DNA from: Novakomyces olei
Lineage: Eukaryota > Ascomycota > Novakomycetes > Novakomycetales > Novakomycetaceae
DNA: 64,000 bases
Direction: 5' to 3'
Assembly (NCBI GenBank): GCA_016906335.1
Contig: JADEYG010000012.1
Span: forward strand, 558,501-622,500
Shown piece after piece: positions 21,713 through 31,628 of this stretch. A model generated the notes under the pieces. It did no database searches, was not told the DNA's origin, and saw only the letters and a list, made by a program, of their open reading frames with translations. Within the stretch, counting starts at the first letter, position 1. Each line of letters starts with the position of its first letter. The translations under genes were made by a program, and so were the position numbers.

Positions 21713-22020
21713 TTCACAGTCTCGACAAACAGCAGATTTAAGAATAAAAAAATATATAATATAATACACACAAACTATCCAATATAGACGCCTAACGCTG
21801 CTTTGTTTGCCAGTTTGTAGGAGTTTTCAAGAGCAGGGAGGGGCGTTGACGATAATTGTATACTCCAAATATGATAATCATGTCTATTTATTATACTATA
21901 TTATCAAAATATTCTTTATACATTTACAGAGTAAATGTCAATAAACATACACGTATAATCCAATCCGGTATCAACCACGATAGTAATGCAATTCATGCCT
22001 TGGCTTATTCCTCAGCGGCC

Positions 22021-25000
22021 TTACCCTGTCTCCCCACCGGCGCAGGAAGGGCAGGTGAAGCAGTGGGCGTCCGAGACTCTAAGCACGGTATAAACACCCT
22101 CAGACGAAGAAAATATGCTATAACTGTAGTCCCTTATACCCGTAATCGTGTGTGTTTCCAGCACTTTACCCAGCTTTTTCCCCTTTATTTGGCTGCGGGT
22201 ATAGGTGAAAGCAAATGGCGGTGTCCCCGTAAAACTGAACCGGATTTCGGCCCGGTCGCCCTCGTGAATATCCTCTACGACATTCAGCCCTTCACTGATC
22301 CTGACAGAGGGCAGTTCGTGGATAGTGACGGGACGGAAGTTTACAGCAGCCGAGAACCCACTGGCTGCGTCAGACACTGTAAGCAGTTCAAAGCTGCCTG
22401 GGCTTGAAGCCACTCGGGAGAACGTATTGCCCTGTACGCGACTGTGCTGCTCAATATCGGCAAATCTGTGTGTAACGGTAAACGGAGGTTGACCAATGAG
22501 CATGTAAGAGATCCTGTCGCCCACACAGTAATCAGACTTGACATCGCGGTCTGATACGGAGGGCAGTTCGGAAACAACGACGCTTACTCCCGCTTCACTG
22601 CTTAAATCCTGAGGACAAGCTCTGGCATCTCTAACCTGCTTTAACCGTAGCTGATGCGTCCCTAACGGCAGTGAATTTTCCGGCAGAGTAACATTGTACT
22701 TGGCGGAATCTATGCCACTGAACCTGACAGTGTCCACGGTACCCGTGAGTATATGGAAAATCTCCATACTGACAGAGAAGGGGGCGACTCCCCGCAGCAG
22801 TATCGGGATTTGATGGTTCCTGCAGCCTTCAAACTGCTGATCACACAGTTTGTAAATGTGCCTTGGCGACGCGAAAACTGCCCTCGGGTTTTGTGTTACT
22901 TTTTGTACGAGCACGTAGTCTGAGACAGCAGTGCGGACAAGACTCGCGTCAGTTTCAGTCTCGTCTGTAAGCGCAACGTCAAAGGAGTCAATCTTGTAAA
23001 AGGCATCCGACAGGGCGGTGATCCTGTAGCGATAGGTCCCTGGCTTGGAAGCAACGGAGCCTGCTCTGCCCGATCCCGCAGTGACGAGGCGAACTGCAGG
23101 GCTCGTAGACCTTAGAGTTTTGCTCTCCCGTGAGACTAATCTCGACTCTTCGTCGTACAATTCGACGTCATAGTCGACTACAAAAGGAGCGTGGCCAGCA
23201 AGATTGATCAGGACGGTATTAGACCCGCCTTCACACACCTCTTTTACACTATAAACTGCCTCATTTGACTGCGCCTGTGAGTCTGCCATTGTCAACAATG
23301 ACCCAGTTTCCGGAGCAAAAGACAGCGAGGGTTTTGTTATATGCTTCACCACCATACTCGTCTGGCCTTTAGGCCGCCCACCCAAACATTCAGCATCGTC
23401 TATCCGGGTCAGTGTGTACTCGCCCGGCTCTGAGACCAACAGGAACCCGTTTGCGTCACTGATCTTTGCAGAAAAACAGGATTCACAATCAGTGCTGGGA
23501 TCAGTACTCGTGCTAGTCATCTTGTCAGTACTACTGCCACTGCCAAGATCGGCCCTGCGGTAGTATACTGTCCAGGGCGACACTCCGGTCAGACGAAGAG
23601 GCAGCTTTGCCTTGACTGGCTCCGGGATATGAACGTCTACTGATCCGTCTATAGTATTGAACGAGGCTGAGGGCATTTCACGTCGAACATCCAGCATTGC
23701 TTGAAACCCGTCGAGTAGTGAAGGGCAGTTGTTGGAGTCCTCCACACTGAGCAACTGCACTAAATGAATACCGCCCTGGTCCAGCGGAGGCAATTCCAAA
23801 TCTACACGGCTACCCTGCACATGCTCAAGAGCCAGCTTTTGCCTTCTAGTACCATGAACAATCTCATAGTTCAAGTTCCAAGGACCCGACCCGTAGAACT
23901 GCACAGGCAGGGAAACACTGCTGCCCAGGCAGACACCCCGCCTTTCAATTTTACCGTCTACGCTGCCAACAAAACTGGCCCCTGCTTTAGGGTATATTTG
24001 CTTTTCTATTTTGTAACCCTCCCCACTCAGAGCAACAGGGCCATAATGGCTATCCCGTACGCTTATAAACTCATAAGCATAGTGGCCTGCAACAGAGGGC
24101 GTGAACCTCAACTGATGCCGGTTCTGTGCAATCTTGACAGACTTGACCCGCGCCTCTTTCCGGTTTATAATCTCCTTGTAAGCAATTTGGAACGGAGGCG
24201 TCCCGATGAAATCAAGCTCGGCGACAATGCCCACCGACCCAACGCATTTGTCCTGAATGGGCTGGAACCCCACCTGCAATTCTGGCAGTGGCGGGACAAT
24301 GACAGGGCAGCTGTTGGGTGCTTTTACTTCCCCGTTACATGTTCCACTGTAGGCAGATATTATTGTGTAGAGACCCGCTGCATCGACAGAGAGCACTGGC
24401 CTTTTAGCCACGACTGTACGGTTAAAAAGGCCGACAGCAGCGCTTGAGCTCTGCTCATTGACAGCGTCAGCAGTCGCTGTATACTCGAGCGTCAAATCGT
24501 ACCGTGCAGAGGGCAATGAGGGGTCCAAGGCAAGAGGCAAATCGACGCTTTTGCCCCGCAAAAGCGTCAATGGATGCTCAATGTCACAGCTCCTAAATGC
24601 AATGGAGGCCTTGGGCTCCACTCGGAAAAGGACTGCAAAGTCACTGGACCGGGTGTGCGGCGAGACTGCACTTTCCGGCTCTGGAGTGTAGAGTTTGACT
24701 GTGTTACCCAGCGCGTCCGTTACAGACTCTATATAATAAAGCACATCGCCATCGTGGCCAAATACAAGGGGAATCGTGGTAACAATGTCCTGCGGGTAGC
24801 CCATTACATGTCCCCCGGACGAGGTCAGGTCTCCCAGGACTTGATCGCCTACAAAAGAGCGTGAACGCCAGCCATACTTAATTTGCAGCGGAGCAATTCC
24901 GTGTGCAGCTACGCGGATATCATCTGCATCGCCCCGGCATTTTTTCGTATTTTTGTTGTGCAGTATTCGGGCAGAAGGGCAATCGACTACACGGGCAGTA

Positions 25001-25824
25001 GAGGCGTAGACCCGGGTGGGTAGATTGGACTTGTCCAGCACTTGGCTCACGTGATAAGTCCCCGGCTGAGAGATGGGAATATTAAGGGCAATTGTGCGGA
25101 ACAAATGCTGCTCTGCCGCCCTGTCTTGGTGCGCAATTAGGCTGCGCAATTGCCGGCCAGTAAAGTTTAACTGCTGCTCTTCACTCTGCAACTGCACGAG
25201 TCGAAGAGGCAGTGTGGCATTCACTGTCAGCGGCACAACCGCTGGTGACCCCGGCGCTATACAAAACGCCAAAGAGTCCGGGTTCAAGCGTGCATAGGCT
25301 TCTGGAAGCACCCGCACCGTGTGCTGTCCCAAGATACTGGATTTATTGTGCAGAATAGTATCGACATCGACCCGTTTGCCCAGCAGCGACAGTTCACGGT
25401 GGTATACGAGCCGCCATAGTGAGGCAGCGACAAGACTCCAGGGAACGCGAACAGACGAGGAGGCAAAAGCCGTAACTGCTGCCATTGCCGCAATTTGCAA
25501 GGTCACTGTTCGCGGAGGCCAAGTGAGCCAGGGGATCCGTAAATACGGCAAAAGTACGAGAAAAGTACCGTCCAGCAACAGCCATTTTGCTACAAATACG
25601 GCTCGCTCAGGCGTCGAGCGTACAGATCCCTCGTAAACGGTCCCCACTAACTGTAAAAAGTCCCATAGTTTGTACGCCTGAAGGCACATAAACACGGCTG
25701 CCACGTAAAATCGCTGCGTTGGAACATCGAGCAGAGATTCGGGGATTATCGGAGGACGCGACACTATTGCGCGCCGGTGCGTGTGCGACGGCACCCGTGC
25801 ACCGCCTCTACTTTTATTGTCCAT
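22021..25824 (-). CDS. POM152: Nuclear pore membrane protein Pom152
   Basis: Single exon, 1267 aa, close to the family length. Pom152 anchors the pore ring in the nuclear membrane and forms a lumenal ring. The N-terminus reads PPIIPESLLDVPTQRFY and is followed by hydrophobic helices (about residues 38-60, 75-100 and 105-125). The lumenal part has at least seven repeats of an Ig/cadherin-like domain, each with a G-x-x-P-[FW] core: GTPPFQIAY, GSGPWNLNY, GVSPWTVYY, GHAPFVVDY, GVAPFSVSM, GQPPFTVTH and GTPPFAFTY. The start is the first ATG (MDNKSRGG); the frame stays open about 70 nt further upstream without another ATG. It ends in CFTCPSCAGGETG. It is the first of three nucleoporin genes within 8 kb. 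Confidence 0.95.
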   Translation of the reverse strand: MDNKSRGGARVPSHTHRRAIVSRPPIIPESLLDVPTQRFYVAAVFMCLQAYKLWDFLQLVGTVYEGSVRSTPERAVFVAKWLLLDGTFLVLLPYLRIPWLTWPPRTVTLQIAAMAAVTAFASSSVRVPWSLVAASLWRLVYHRELSLLGKRVDVDTILHNKSSILGQHTVRVLPEAYARLNPDSLAFCIAPGSPAVVPLTVNATLPLRLVQLQSEEQQLNFTGRQLRSLIAHQDRAAEQHLFRTIALNIPISQPGTYHVSQVLDKSNLPTRVYASTARVVDCPSARILHNKNTKKCRGDADDIRVAAHGIAPLQIKYGWRSRSFVGDQVLGDLTSSGGHVMGYPQDIVTTIPLVFGHDGDVLYYIESVTDALGNTVKLYTPEPESAVSPHTRSSDFAVLFRVEPKASIAFRSCDIEHPLTLLRGKSVDLPLALDPSLPSARYDLTLEYTATADAVNEQSSSAAVGLFNRTVVAKRPVLSVDAAGLYTIISAYSGTCNGEVKAPNSCPVIVPPLPELQVGFQPIQDKCVGSVGIVAELDFIGTPPFQIAYKEIINRKEARVKSVKIAQNRHQLRFTPSVAGHYAYEFISVRDSHYGPVALSGEGYKIEKQIYPKAGASFVGSVDGKIERRGVCLGSSVSLPVQFYGSGPWNLNYEIVHGTRRQKLALEHVQGSRVDLELPPLDQGGIHLVQLLSVEDSNNCPSLLDGFQAMLDVRREMPSASFNTIDGSVDVHIPEPVKAKLPLRLTGVSPWTVYYRRADLGSGSSTDKMTSTSTDPSTDCESCFSAKISDANGFLLVSEPGEYTLTRIDDAECLGGRPKGQTSMVVKHITKPSLSFAPETGSLLTMADSQAQSNEAVYSVKEVCEGGSNTVLINLAGHAPFVVDYDVELYDEESRLVSRESKTLRSTSPAVRLVTAGSGRAGSVASKPGTYRYRITALSDAFYKIDSFDVALTDETETDASLVRTAVSDYVLVQKVTQNPRAVFASPRHIYKLCDQQFEGCRNHQIPILLRGVAPFSVSMEIFHILTGTVDTVRFSGIDSAKYNVTLPENSLPLGTHQLRLKQVRDARACPQDLSSEAGVSVVVSELPSVSDRDVKSDYCVGDRISYMLIGQPPFTVTHRFADIEQHSRVQGNTFSRVASSPGSFELLTVSDAASGFSAAVNFRPVTIHELPSVRISEGLNVVEDIHEGDRAEIRFSFTGTPPFAFTYTRSQIKGKKLGKVLETHTITGIRDYSYSIFSSSEGVYTVLRVSDAHCFTCPSCAGGETG

Positions 25825-26254
25825 TGCCCATGTCGTTTGTGCCTTTGTAAATAAAACGTTGATCTCGTCAAATATTGTGCAAATAGTATGCAATTAGTGA
25901 ATAATTAGTGAATAAATAAATAAAATAAAATAAAATAAAATAAAATAAAATAAAATAAAATAAAATAAAATAAAATAAAATAAAATAAAATAAAATAAAA
26001 TAAAATAAAATAAAATAAAATAAAATAAAATAAAATAAAATAAAATAGAATAAAATAAAATAAAATAAAATAAAATAAAATAAAATAAAATAAAATAAAA
26101 TAAAATAAAATAAAATAAAATATTAATAAATAAAAAATCATTTATTGTTCGATAGACCCAACAGTGTTTTGTTAATAAACAACCTCGAAATATAAATCAA
26201 CGCCAATACTCACTGCGCAACGTCATTCACGGCTTTATTCTGCAATATGTGCTA
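25825..26254. promoter_or_regulatory. Shared upstream region of POM152 and the LENG1-like gene
   Basis: 430 bp between divergent start codons. Half is a (TAAAA)n repeat; the remaining 130 bp before the LENG1-like start is A/T-rich with no recognised site. Confidence 0.6.
25915..26122. repeat. (TAAAA)n microsatellite, about 208 bp
   Basis: Over 40 copies of a 5-bp unit with one TAGAA variant near 26047. It ends about 132 bp before the LENG1-like start codon. It is the same unit as at 211-368 and, on the opposite strand, at 34638-34796. Confidence 0.95.
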
Positions 26255-27203
26255 ATGGTTCTTCATTTGCTGCCAAAGAAAAGGTGACAAATTGCCAATT
26301 TACTCATTTATTAACATGAAATCAGTTGGAACGTTTACAATCCCGAAAATGTTGAGCGCGTCCGTCGCGATGAGGAGGCAGCGCGTGAACAGGAGGAGCG
26401 CGAGGAGGCGCAATTGCAGCAGGCAGTAAGTATTGTTACAGCTTTGCTGAATAGATCTGATTTTATAAAGGATCGCGAGTACCGTATTGAGACTCTGAAA
26501 CGGAAGTCAGCAGGCTCACAAGTTTCTGGCCAGCTCTGTTCTGCCAGACCGGCTGGTGACGATGTGCGAGACGATGTAGAGAGCAAATCATTAGCTCCAC
26601 TCCAGCGTCATATTGATCTTTTTGCTCCGCCTACTGCGGGAGAAAAGCGTCGGGCAGATCGTGAAGCCAAAGCTGCAGAAGAAGCGGTTCGTCTTGACGA
26701 TTCTCTCGGCCGCAGATTGGACAGGTCGAATCGAGGTATATTACAAAATAATGTACTGGCCTATTCTAATAACAACAGATCCTGTTCAATGGTACCGACA
26801 GGAACCTAAAGATACGACAAAGGAAGATGGAAGGAGAGACAGCCAAGAAGCCAGCATTGCTGAAAGACCAGGCAAGAGGCAAAGGGCGGAATGGAATGAA
26901 AAATTAAACCTTTCTATGAACGATCCTATTTTCGCCATGCAAAAGGGTCTAGAGCTTAAACGTGCCGCCAGACAAGACGCTGAAGGGCCGAATAATACTT
27001 TTGCCGGAAGTAGACGCGAACGAGAACAAAAGGGACTGGCGGAACATGAAAAGGGTCAAGAAAGAGAAGGCCGCCATCGTCACCATCACCATCGCCGCCA
27101 CCATCATACACATAGAGACAAGGGAAGGGAGGATCAAAGCCATCGTTCTCATCGAGAACGACACCAGGATAGAGATCGAGAACGAGAGCGTGCTCGATCT
27201 TGA
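26255..27203 (+). CDS. Cir_N-domain protein similar to LENG1
   Basis: Exons 26255-26283, 26326-26425, 26471-26735 and 26779-27203 give 272 aa; introns are 42, 45 and 43 nt. Splicing exon 1 (29 nt) to exon 2 makes LLPKKSWNVYNPENVERVRR, matching the Cir_N start KKSWHxxNxxNxxRVRRDE of LENG1 and Cwc25-like proteins. The middle has PLQRHIDLFAPP, and splicing also restores DPVQWYRQEPK, like the conserved WY segment of LENG1. The C-terminus is rich in His, Arg, Asp and Glu (RDRERERARS), as in splicing factors. Nuclear, spliceosome-linked function is inferred from relatives. Without splicing the N-terminus would be MKSVGTFTIPK, which does not fit the family. Confidence 0.8.
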
Positions 27204-27291
27204 TCATTATGCGCTTTTGTCATTAACCAAAATTCCAAAACTCGGTCAGGCTCTATTATACTGTCTAGTACTTGAACAAATCTTTTAATAA

Positions 27292-28727
27292 TCAAACAGG
27301 TGGTATCTCTGGTATCTGGCCTAATACAAATTCCGGGCTTGAAAAGGCTTCTTTTGCTTCCTGAGGGAGAGCATTTGAGCCATCAGTCTTAACTTCAACT
27401 GACTTTGGCTGATCTTGCTGCTTTGCCTGTGCAATTTCAAACCCATTAGCCTGTGTCCCTGGCTGTGATGCAGGCGTTGAGGAAACTGGAGTACCTACAT
27501 TGGCGTGCTTGAATGCATCCTGTGGTTGAGAGCTCTGACCAAACAAGCCTCCAGCAGACTGCGAAGGTTGACCAAAAGCTCCTTGGTTCAAAGTGCCAGT
27601 ATTGGGCTGCTGCGTGCTTTGCCCAAAGCCGATAGCATTTTGACCAAAACCTGACGATTGAGCTAATGGACCAGGGGTAGCATTGATTGCCTGCTGAGCG
27701 CCAAAAGCAGAATTCTGCTGGCCAAAAGCAGTGGATGTTGGCTGTTGTACTTGTCCAAATGCTGATGATGTTGGCTGTGAAGTCTGACCAAAAGCTGCTG
27801 GCGCTTGGCCAAAAGCGGATGGCTGTGAAGGCTGTCCAAATGCTGAAGGAAAAGCCGAGGCTGCTTGTCCAAAGGCCGAAACTGGCTGCGACGTTTGTCC
27901 AAATGCGGAGGTCGGCGCTTGCCCAAAGGCACTTTGCATTGATGATTGTCCAAAAGTCGAAGTCGGCATTTGACCAAATGCCGATGTAGAGGGCTGACCA
28001 AAAGCCGTTGGTTGTTTCTGTGCTTGCCCAAAAGCAGATTGGTGCTGTAAATTTCCAAACGCCGACTGAGGTTGACCGAAACTCGGGCGAGCCGTACTCC
28101 CTGTATTTGGCTGCCGAAAAGCGGACTGGCCAGTACCATTCGGGCCAGATTTAGAAGCGGCTTCAATAGCCCTCATGTATATATCAATTGCCTTGCGTGG
28201 GTCGTTTAGCGTTTCTTGTACCATTTGCTGCACATGTGCTATAGCGGAGGACTCCTCCTGTATCTGTCGAAATCATGTTAGAAAAGTGCCTTGAAACGAC
28301 TAGACGAATAAATATAAACAAGAATTACGTATAGCGGAAACTGGTTGACTGCCTGCAACTCATAAGCTCTCGCACGTAGCTCCTCCGGCGACAAATCGAC
28401 GCCCTGGATATAGTTTTGGCGTCCACCAGAAATCGCATATACTGTAAGCGGCCACATGGGCCGCGCTCGCCGGAGATCTTCATCGATGATAGACGGACTG
28501 TGTGTTAGGCAAATACAAAGCGCGATCTCAAATATACTCTGGTCCCGTCCGGGATTTCGCTGCAGAGTTAGATATAGTTTACTTGATAAGGCAAACAAAC
28601 CTGGAGCTCCAGCACTCGGGTGTTCCTTGAAACAGCGGCTGCCAAACTTGCACTTCCCTATGACAAATCAGCCCATCTCCAATATTTACTCACGCATACC
28701 CTGCAAGAAATGCTGGCACACAACCAT
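27292..28727 (-). CDS. NUP42: FG nucleoporin Nup42/NLP1 type with CCCH zinc finger
   Basis: Exons 28727-28700, 28657-28601, 28559-28538, 28497-28329 and 28263-27292 give 415 aa. Nup42 sits on the cytoplasmic pore face and with Gle1 activates Dbp5 during mRNA export. Splicing exons 1 and 2 makes MVVCQHFLQGKC, KFGSRC, FKEHP: Cys-7-Cys-5-Cys-3-His, the same spacing as human NLP1. Exon 4 has DEDLRRARPMWPLTVY and LSPEELRARAYE, as in fungal homologues. Exon 5 carries about 20 FG dipeptides, mostly SAFGQ, and ends FVLGQIPEIPPV, like the Gle1-binding tail. Introns 2 and 3 (41 and 40 nt) total 81 nt, so retaining both also stays open; I prefer splicing because both have CTAAC branch sites and the retained residues are unusually hydrophobic. 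Confidence 0.88.
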
Positions 28728-28918
28728 TGCTACCGCGACCCAAAAAGTTTGATTGTCATCATATTCAAAATAAAGCTGTGTATATCGTTATCTGATTTAT
28801 AGTAACAATCGCCATTTCATACGCTGAATTAATTACTTCATATTATTTCATATTATTTCATTTTAATCAATTGTTTGATATTGTATGACTATCAGCGACA
28901 CTGTTTACGTGGTCAAAA
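28728..28918. promoter_or_regulatory. Shared promoter of NUP42 and the ELYS-like gene
   Basis: 191 bp separates the two divergent start codons. It is A/T-rich with three ATTATTTCAT-type repeats (ttcatattatttcatattatttcat region, about 28838-28862). Common control of two nucleoporin genes is an inference from the arrangement. Confidence 0.5.
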
Positions 28919-29847
28919 ATGGTCCTAAAAGACTTGTTTTCAAGTCGCCGTCGCAGTCCCTTCTATGCAAAATCGGAAATTGAACGGTTGAGGCAATTGC
29001 GTTCTTGTCAATTTGATCAATCACTTTTTTTCGATTTAATACTGCGACAAGTTTCAGGTCAGGAAAGAGGTAAGCTGGCTTTGCTAATGTATGAGCTAAA
29101 TGTTTAGTATCTAAACTGTATCCTCCCACATCCAATGATCAATTTTGGAGTTTGGTCGATGTAATAGAAAACTCACCTGCGGACGAGCTTAAACGCCGCC
29201 TCTGCTTATATTATCTGTGCTTGGATGCCGGCAAGGGTTCACAATTTGCTGGCCTTGTCGGCTTACCGCTCTCGCTGCGGTCTGTTATTGATGGATACTG
29301 GGCGCTGGATCGGCTGCAGTATGATGTATTCCAAATATCTTCTTGCTCAGATTTTTTAATTTTCTTTTATTTCTATCCTTCTTTTCTTTTGGGAATACTG
29401 ACAATGCAGGATGCGTACGCGTCTTTTACCAGTGCCGGGATCAGCGTAGGCTTCCCTGCGCGTATTATTAATATTTTTGCCAGCCTGAAACCAGAACAAG
29501 AAGGCGCACAAAAAGCAGTCGGGTTTTACGAATCGGTTCAGCCGGCTTTTACTAGCCTTGAAGACCTTTCATTCTACTACAAGTGCCTGTTGCAAGTTGA
29601 TGTAGTCTCTGCCTTTGCGCTACAGCGGAGCATCACTAGTATGGAGTTCAAACAGCATCTCCTAGAGCTTCTTTTAAAATACATTTTTGATACCCCCTCT
29701 GAAAAGAATCTCGCTCTCGCATTACCATGGAACACACAGGAAATGAAAACGTTCCATCGACTCGCGAATTCGCCTCCTGCGTCAGATCTTTATAGTGCTT
29801 ATTTACTTCATTCTTGCAATCCTTTGCCATCGCGACAGAAATATTGA
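28919..29847 (+). CDS. ELYS-like nucleoporin domain protein (Ely5 type)
   Basis: Exons 28919-29069, 29108-29325 and 29410-29847 give 268 aa; introns are 38 and 84 nt. The protein is little more than one ELYS-type helical domain. It has LVDVIENSPADELKRRLCLY, YLCLDAG, FAGLVGLPLSLRSVIDG, then YWALDRLQYDDAYASF made by splicing, followed by helical repeats with ALQRSITSMEFKQHLLELLL. In S. pombe, Ely5 is a similarly short ELYS homologue at the pore; in animals ELYS recruits Nup107-160 to chromatin. A pore-scaffold role is inferred. It shares a 191-bp promoter with NUP42. Confidence 0.82.
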
Positions 29848-30267
29848 CTCTATGCCGAAATTGCTGAGTCAACTTGAGAATGAATACTTTATTACTCTAA
29901 ATGTTTGGTTTTGAATGCAATTCATTTGAAACTAATTCTTTCATTGGATATTACTAATTGAAGCACTAAAACATGGCATGTCGAACCGAAAACGAATAGC
30001 TCTCGATCAGGTACAATTGTAAGATAAATGGGGAATTTAGAAAGGAGTAGAATAGGTCAATGAAAGAAGGGCGAGAAGTCTTTCAAAAAAAAAAGTAATT
30101 TCAAAAAAAAAAGTAAAAAAAAAGTTGTGAGTCTGCTCAGATGCAAAGCCCTCACCCGACCTTGTAGAAGCATGCTTTGCATCGGATGTTGTTTGAACTG
30201 CCGACATATAGGCAAGTAGGCAAGAAATAGAATTTCAAAATCTCAACCGTTCTTGTCCGTACGGCAT
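29848..30267. other. 3' flanks of the ELYS-like gene and MAM33
   Basis: 420 bp between convergent genes. It contains three runs of 9-10 A separated by GTAATTTC or GTA around 30088-30125, suited to polyadenylation regions, and nothing gene-like. Confidence 0.55.
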
Positions 30268-31176
30268 TTAGTTGTCAATAAAGCTCTTTACGTCAGTAAG
30301 CATTTGTCGGTACTCTTTGCCCTCCTTCAGCTCAATGTACTCGGAAATGCTGTTGGCGAGTTCTCCGTCAACACCAAGCGTGTCCAGGTACTTGTCAAAG
30401 CTGTTCTTGAGGGACTCGTCAAGGATTTCGTAGCGTGTACCATGATAACGACGCGACAGCTCGAGCTGATCACCCGCGCTTGGCTCCAAAGCCGTCTTTG
30501 CGTTAGGCAGGTAGCGAATCTGCTCAATCTCAAAGCTACCAAACTGAACAGTAGCATCGAGCTGAATAGCAGCAGACGACTTGCCCGGTCGTGTAATATA
30601 AATGGTAGCACCCAAAGTTACACCAGCTTCATCGTCCTCCAAGTAATCTTCCTCTTCCTCACGAGTATCATTCTCCCGAATCTCCTCTTCGTCCTCTGCG
30701 AAATCTTCCTGTCCATCCAAAGGACTCATCAAATCGGAGCTACTAACTTCCACACGTACACTAATACATAGTTAGAAAAATGTCCAAGAAACATAGAAAT
30801 AAAATTAAACTAAAAATAAAAATTAAATTAAATTGATTAATTAATTAATTAATTAATTGAAAGGTTCATACACAGTGTCATCAACTTGTCGCACAAAAGC
30901 AATATCATCACTACCCGGCTCGTCCTTAACAACAAACCCAGAAGAGCTTAAAAACTCCTTCAGATCCTCAGACTCAGTGTCCACATTTTCCGCCTCCAAT
31001 TCAATCTCGCGTTTGAGAGTCTTGGAAAGGCTCTGGCCAGATTGCTTGACCGTGCTCGCAAAACGTACGGCAGCTCCGGCTTGTTTCAGAGACGGACGCG
31101 CTACAGCAGCGTGAGCTGCGGCTACCCGGCCAAGAGGCCGCACGGCGGCAGGCAAGATTCTCAAATTGCGAATCAT
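30268..31176 (-). CDS. MAM33: Mitochondrial acidic matrix protein MAM33/p32
   Basis: Exons 31176-30872 and 30760-30268 give 265 aa; the intron is 111 nt and includes (ATTA)n. The first 40 residues are Arg/Ala-rich without acids (MIRNLRILPAAVRPLG), a clear mitochondrial presequence. The mature part has the p32 pattern: EIELE near the start of the core, FLSSSGFVVKDEPGSDDIAF, a highly acidic loop (EEEEDYLEDDE), then YHGTRYEILDESLKNSFDKYL, GVDGELANSISEYIELKEGKEY at the C-terminal helix. p32 proteins form acidic trimers that support mitochondrial translation and respiration. The junction gives DDTVVRVEVSSSDL, fitting the family strand. Confidence 0.92.
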
Positions 31177-31628
31177 TGTAAATAGCGGGAAATTTGTAGC
31201 TTATGTCAAAAATTTGGAGCTTTGCTCTCTTTATACGTATGCGTTCAAAGTGACGATAATATGATGCTCTGAAATATTTTATAAGCACGCCTGATAATAC
31301 TGCAATTTCTATTTCTTTCCGACACGAAAATATGACAGTATAATTATTATTATTATTGTTGATAACGAATTAGGGTTAGGGTTATTTAGGGCTTATTTGC
31401 CCTCTTACAATATGAGTGAGAAGGCTGCTTAGCGTCCAATGCAAGTATAAAGAAATTGATAATATTATTATTATCTGAGCTAGTTTGGGTTTGGCGATTT
31501 ACCATCCATCCAGATTATACCAACTAATGATTTGGGCGACTCTGTGCACGTGAAGAGCTTCAAAGTTGCGCGCTAATCAGACGAGCTGTTGATTTTATCT
31601 GTCCGGCAGACGTGTGCAGCAACGGGCG
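31177..31628. promoter_or_regulatory. Shared upstream region of MAM33 and BDP1, with TTAGGG repeats
   Basis: 452 bp between divergent starts. It holds TTAGGGTTAGGGTTA at 31370-31384 followed by TTTAGGG, and a short (ATT)n. Telomere-like boxes in fungal promoters often mark housekeeping or ribosome-related genes; here binding is only inferred. Confidence 0.45.

Larger units (their letters stand above)
19776..22020. other. Largest gene-free region (2.2 kb): unidentified segment plus motif array
   Basis: Upstream of the DUF1749 gene and downstream of POM152. It holds: A/T-rich sequence to about 20200; a GC-richer unidentified segment at about 20226-21010; a motif array at 21031-21513; and A/T-rich sequence with a hairpin at 21680-21712. 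Several frames of 60-115 codons occur, but none resembles a known protein. This is the only part of the window that looks like non-genic insertion material. Confidence 0.6.

Noticed and set aside
21856-22407. 183-codon plus-strand frame overlapping the POM152 end
   Set aside because: Most of it is antisense to the clear POM152 C-terminal repeats, and the rest is A/T-rich spacer.
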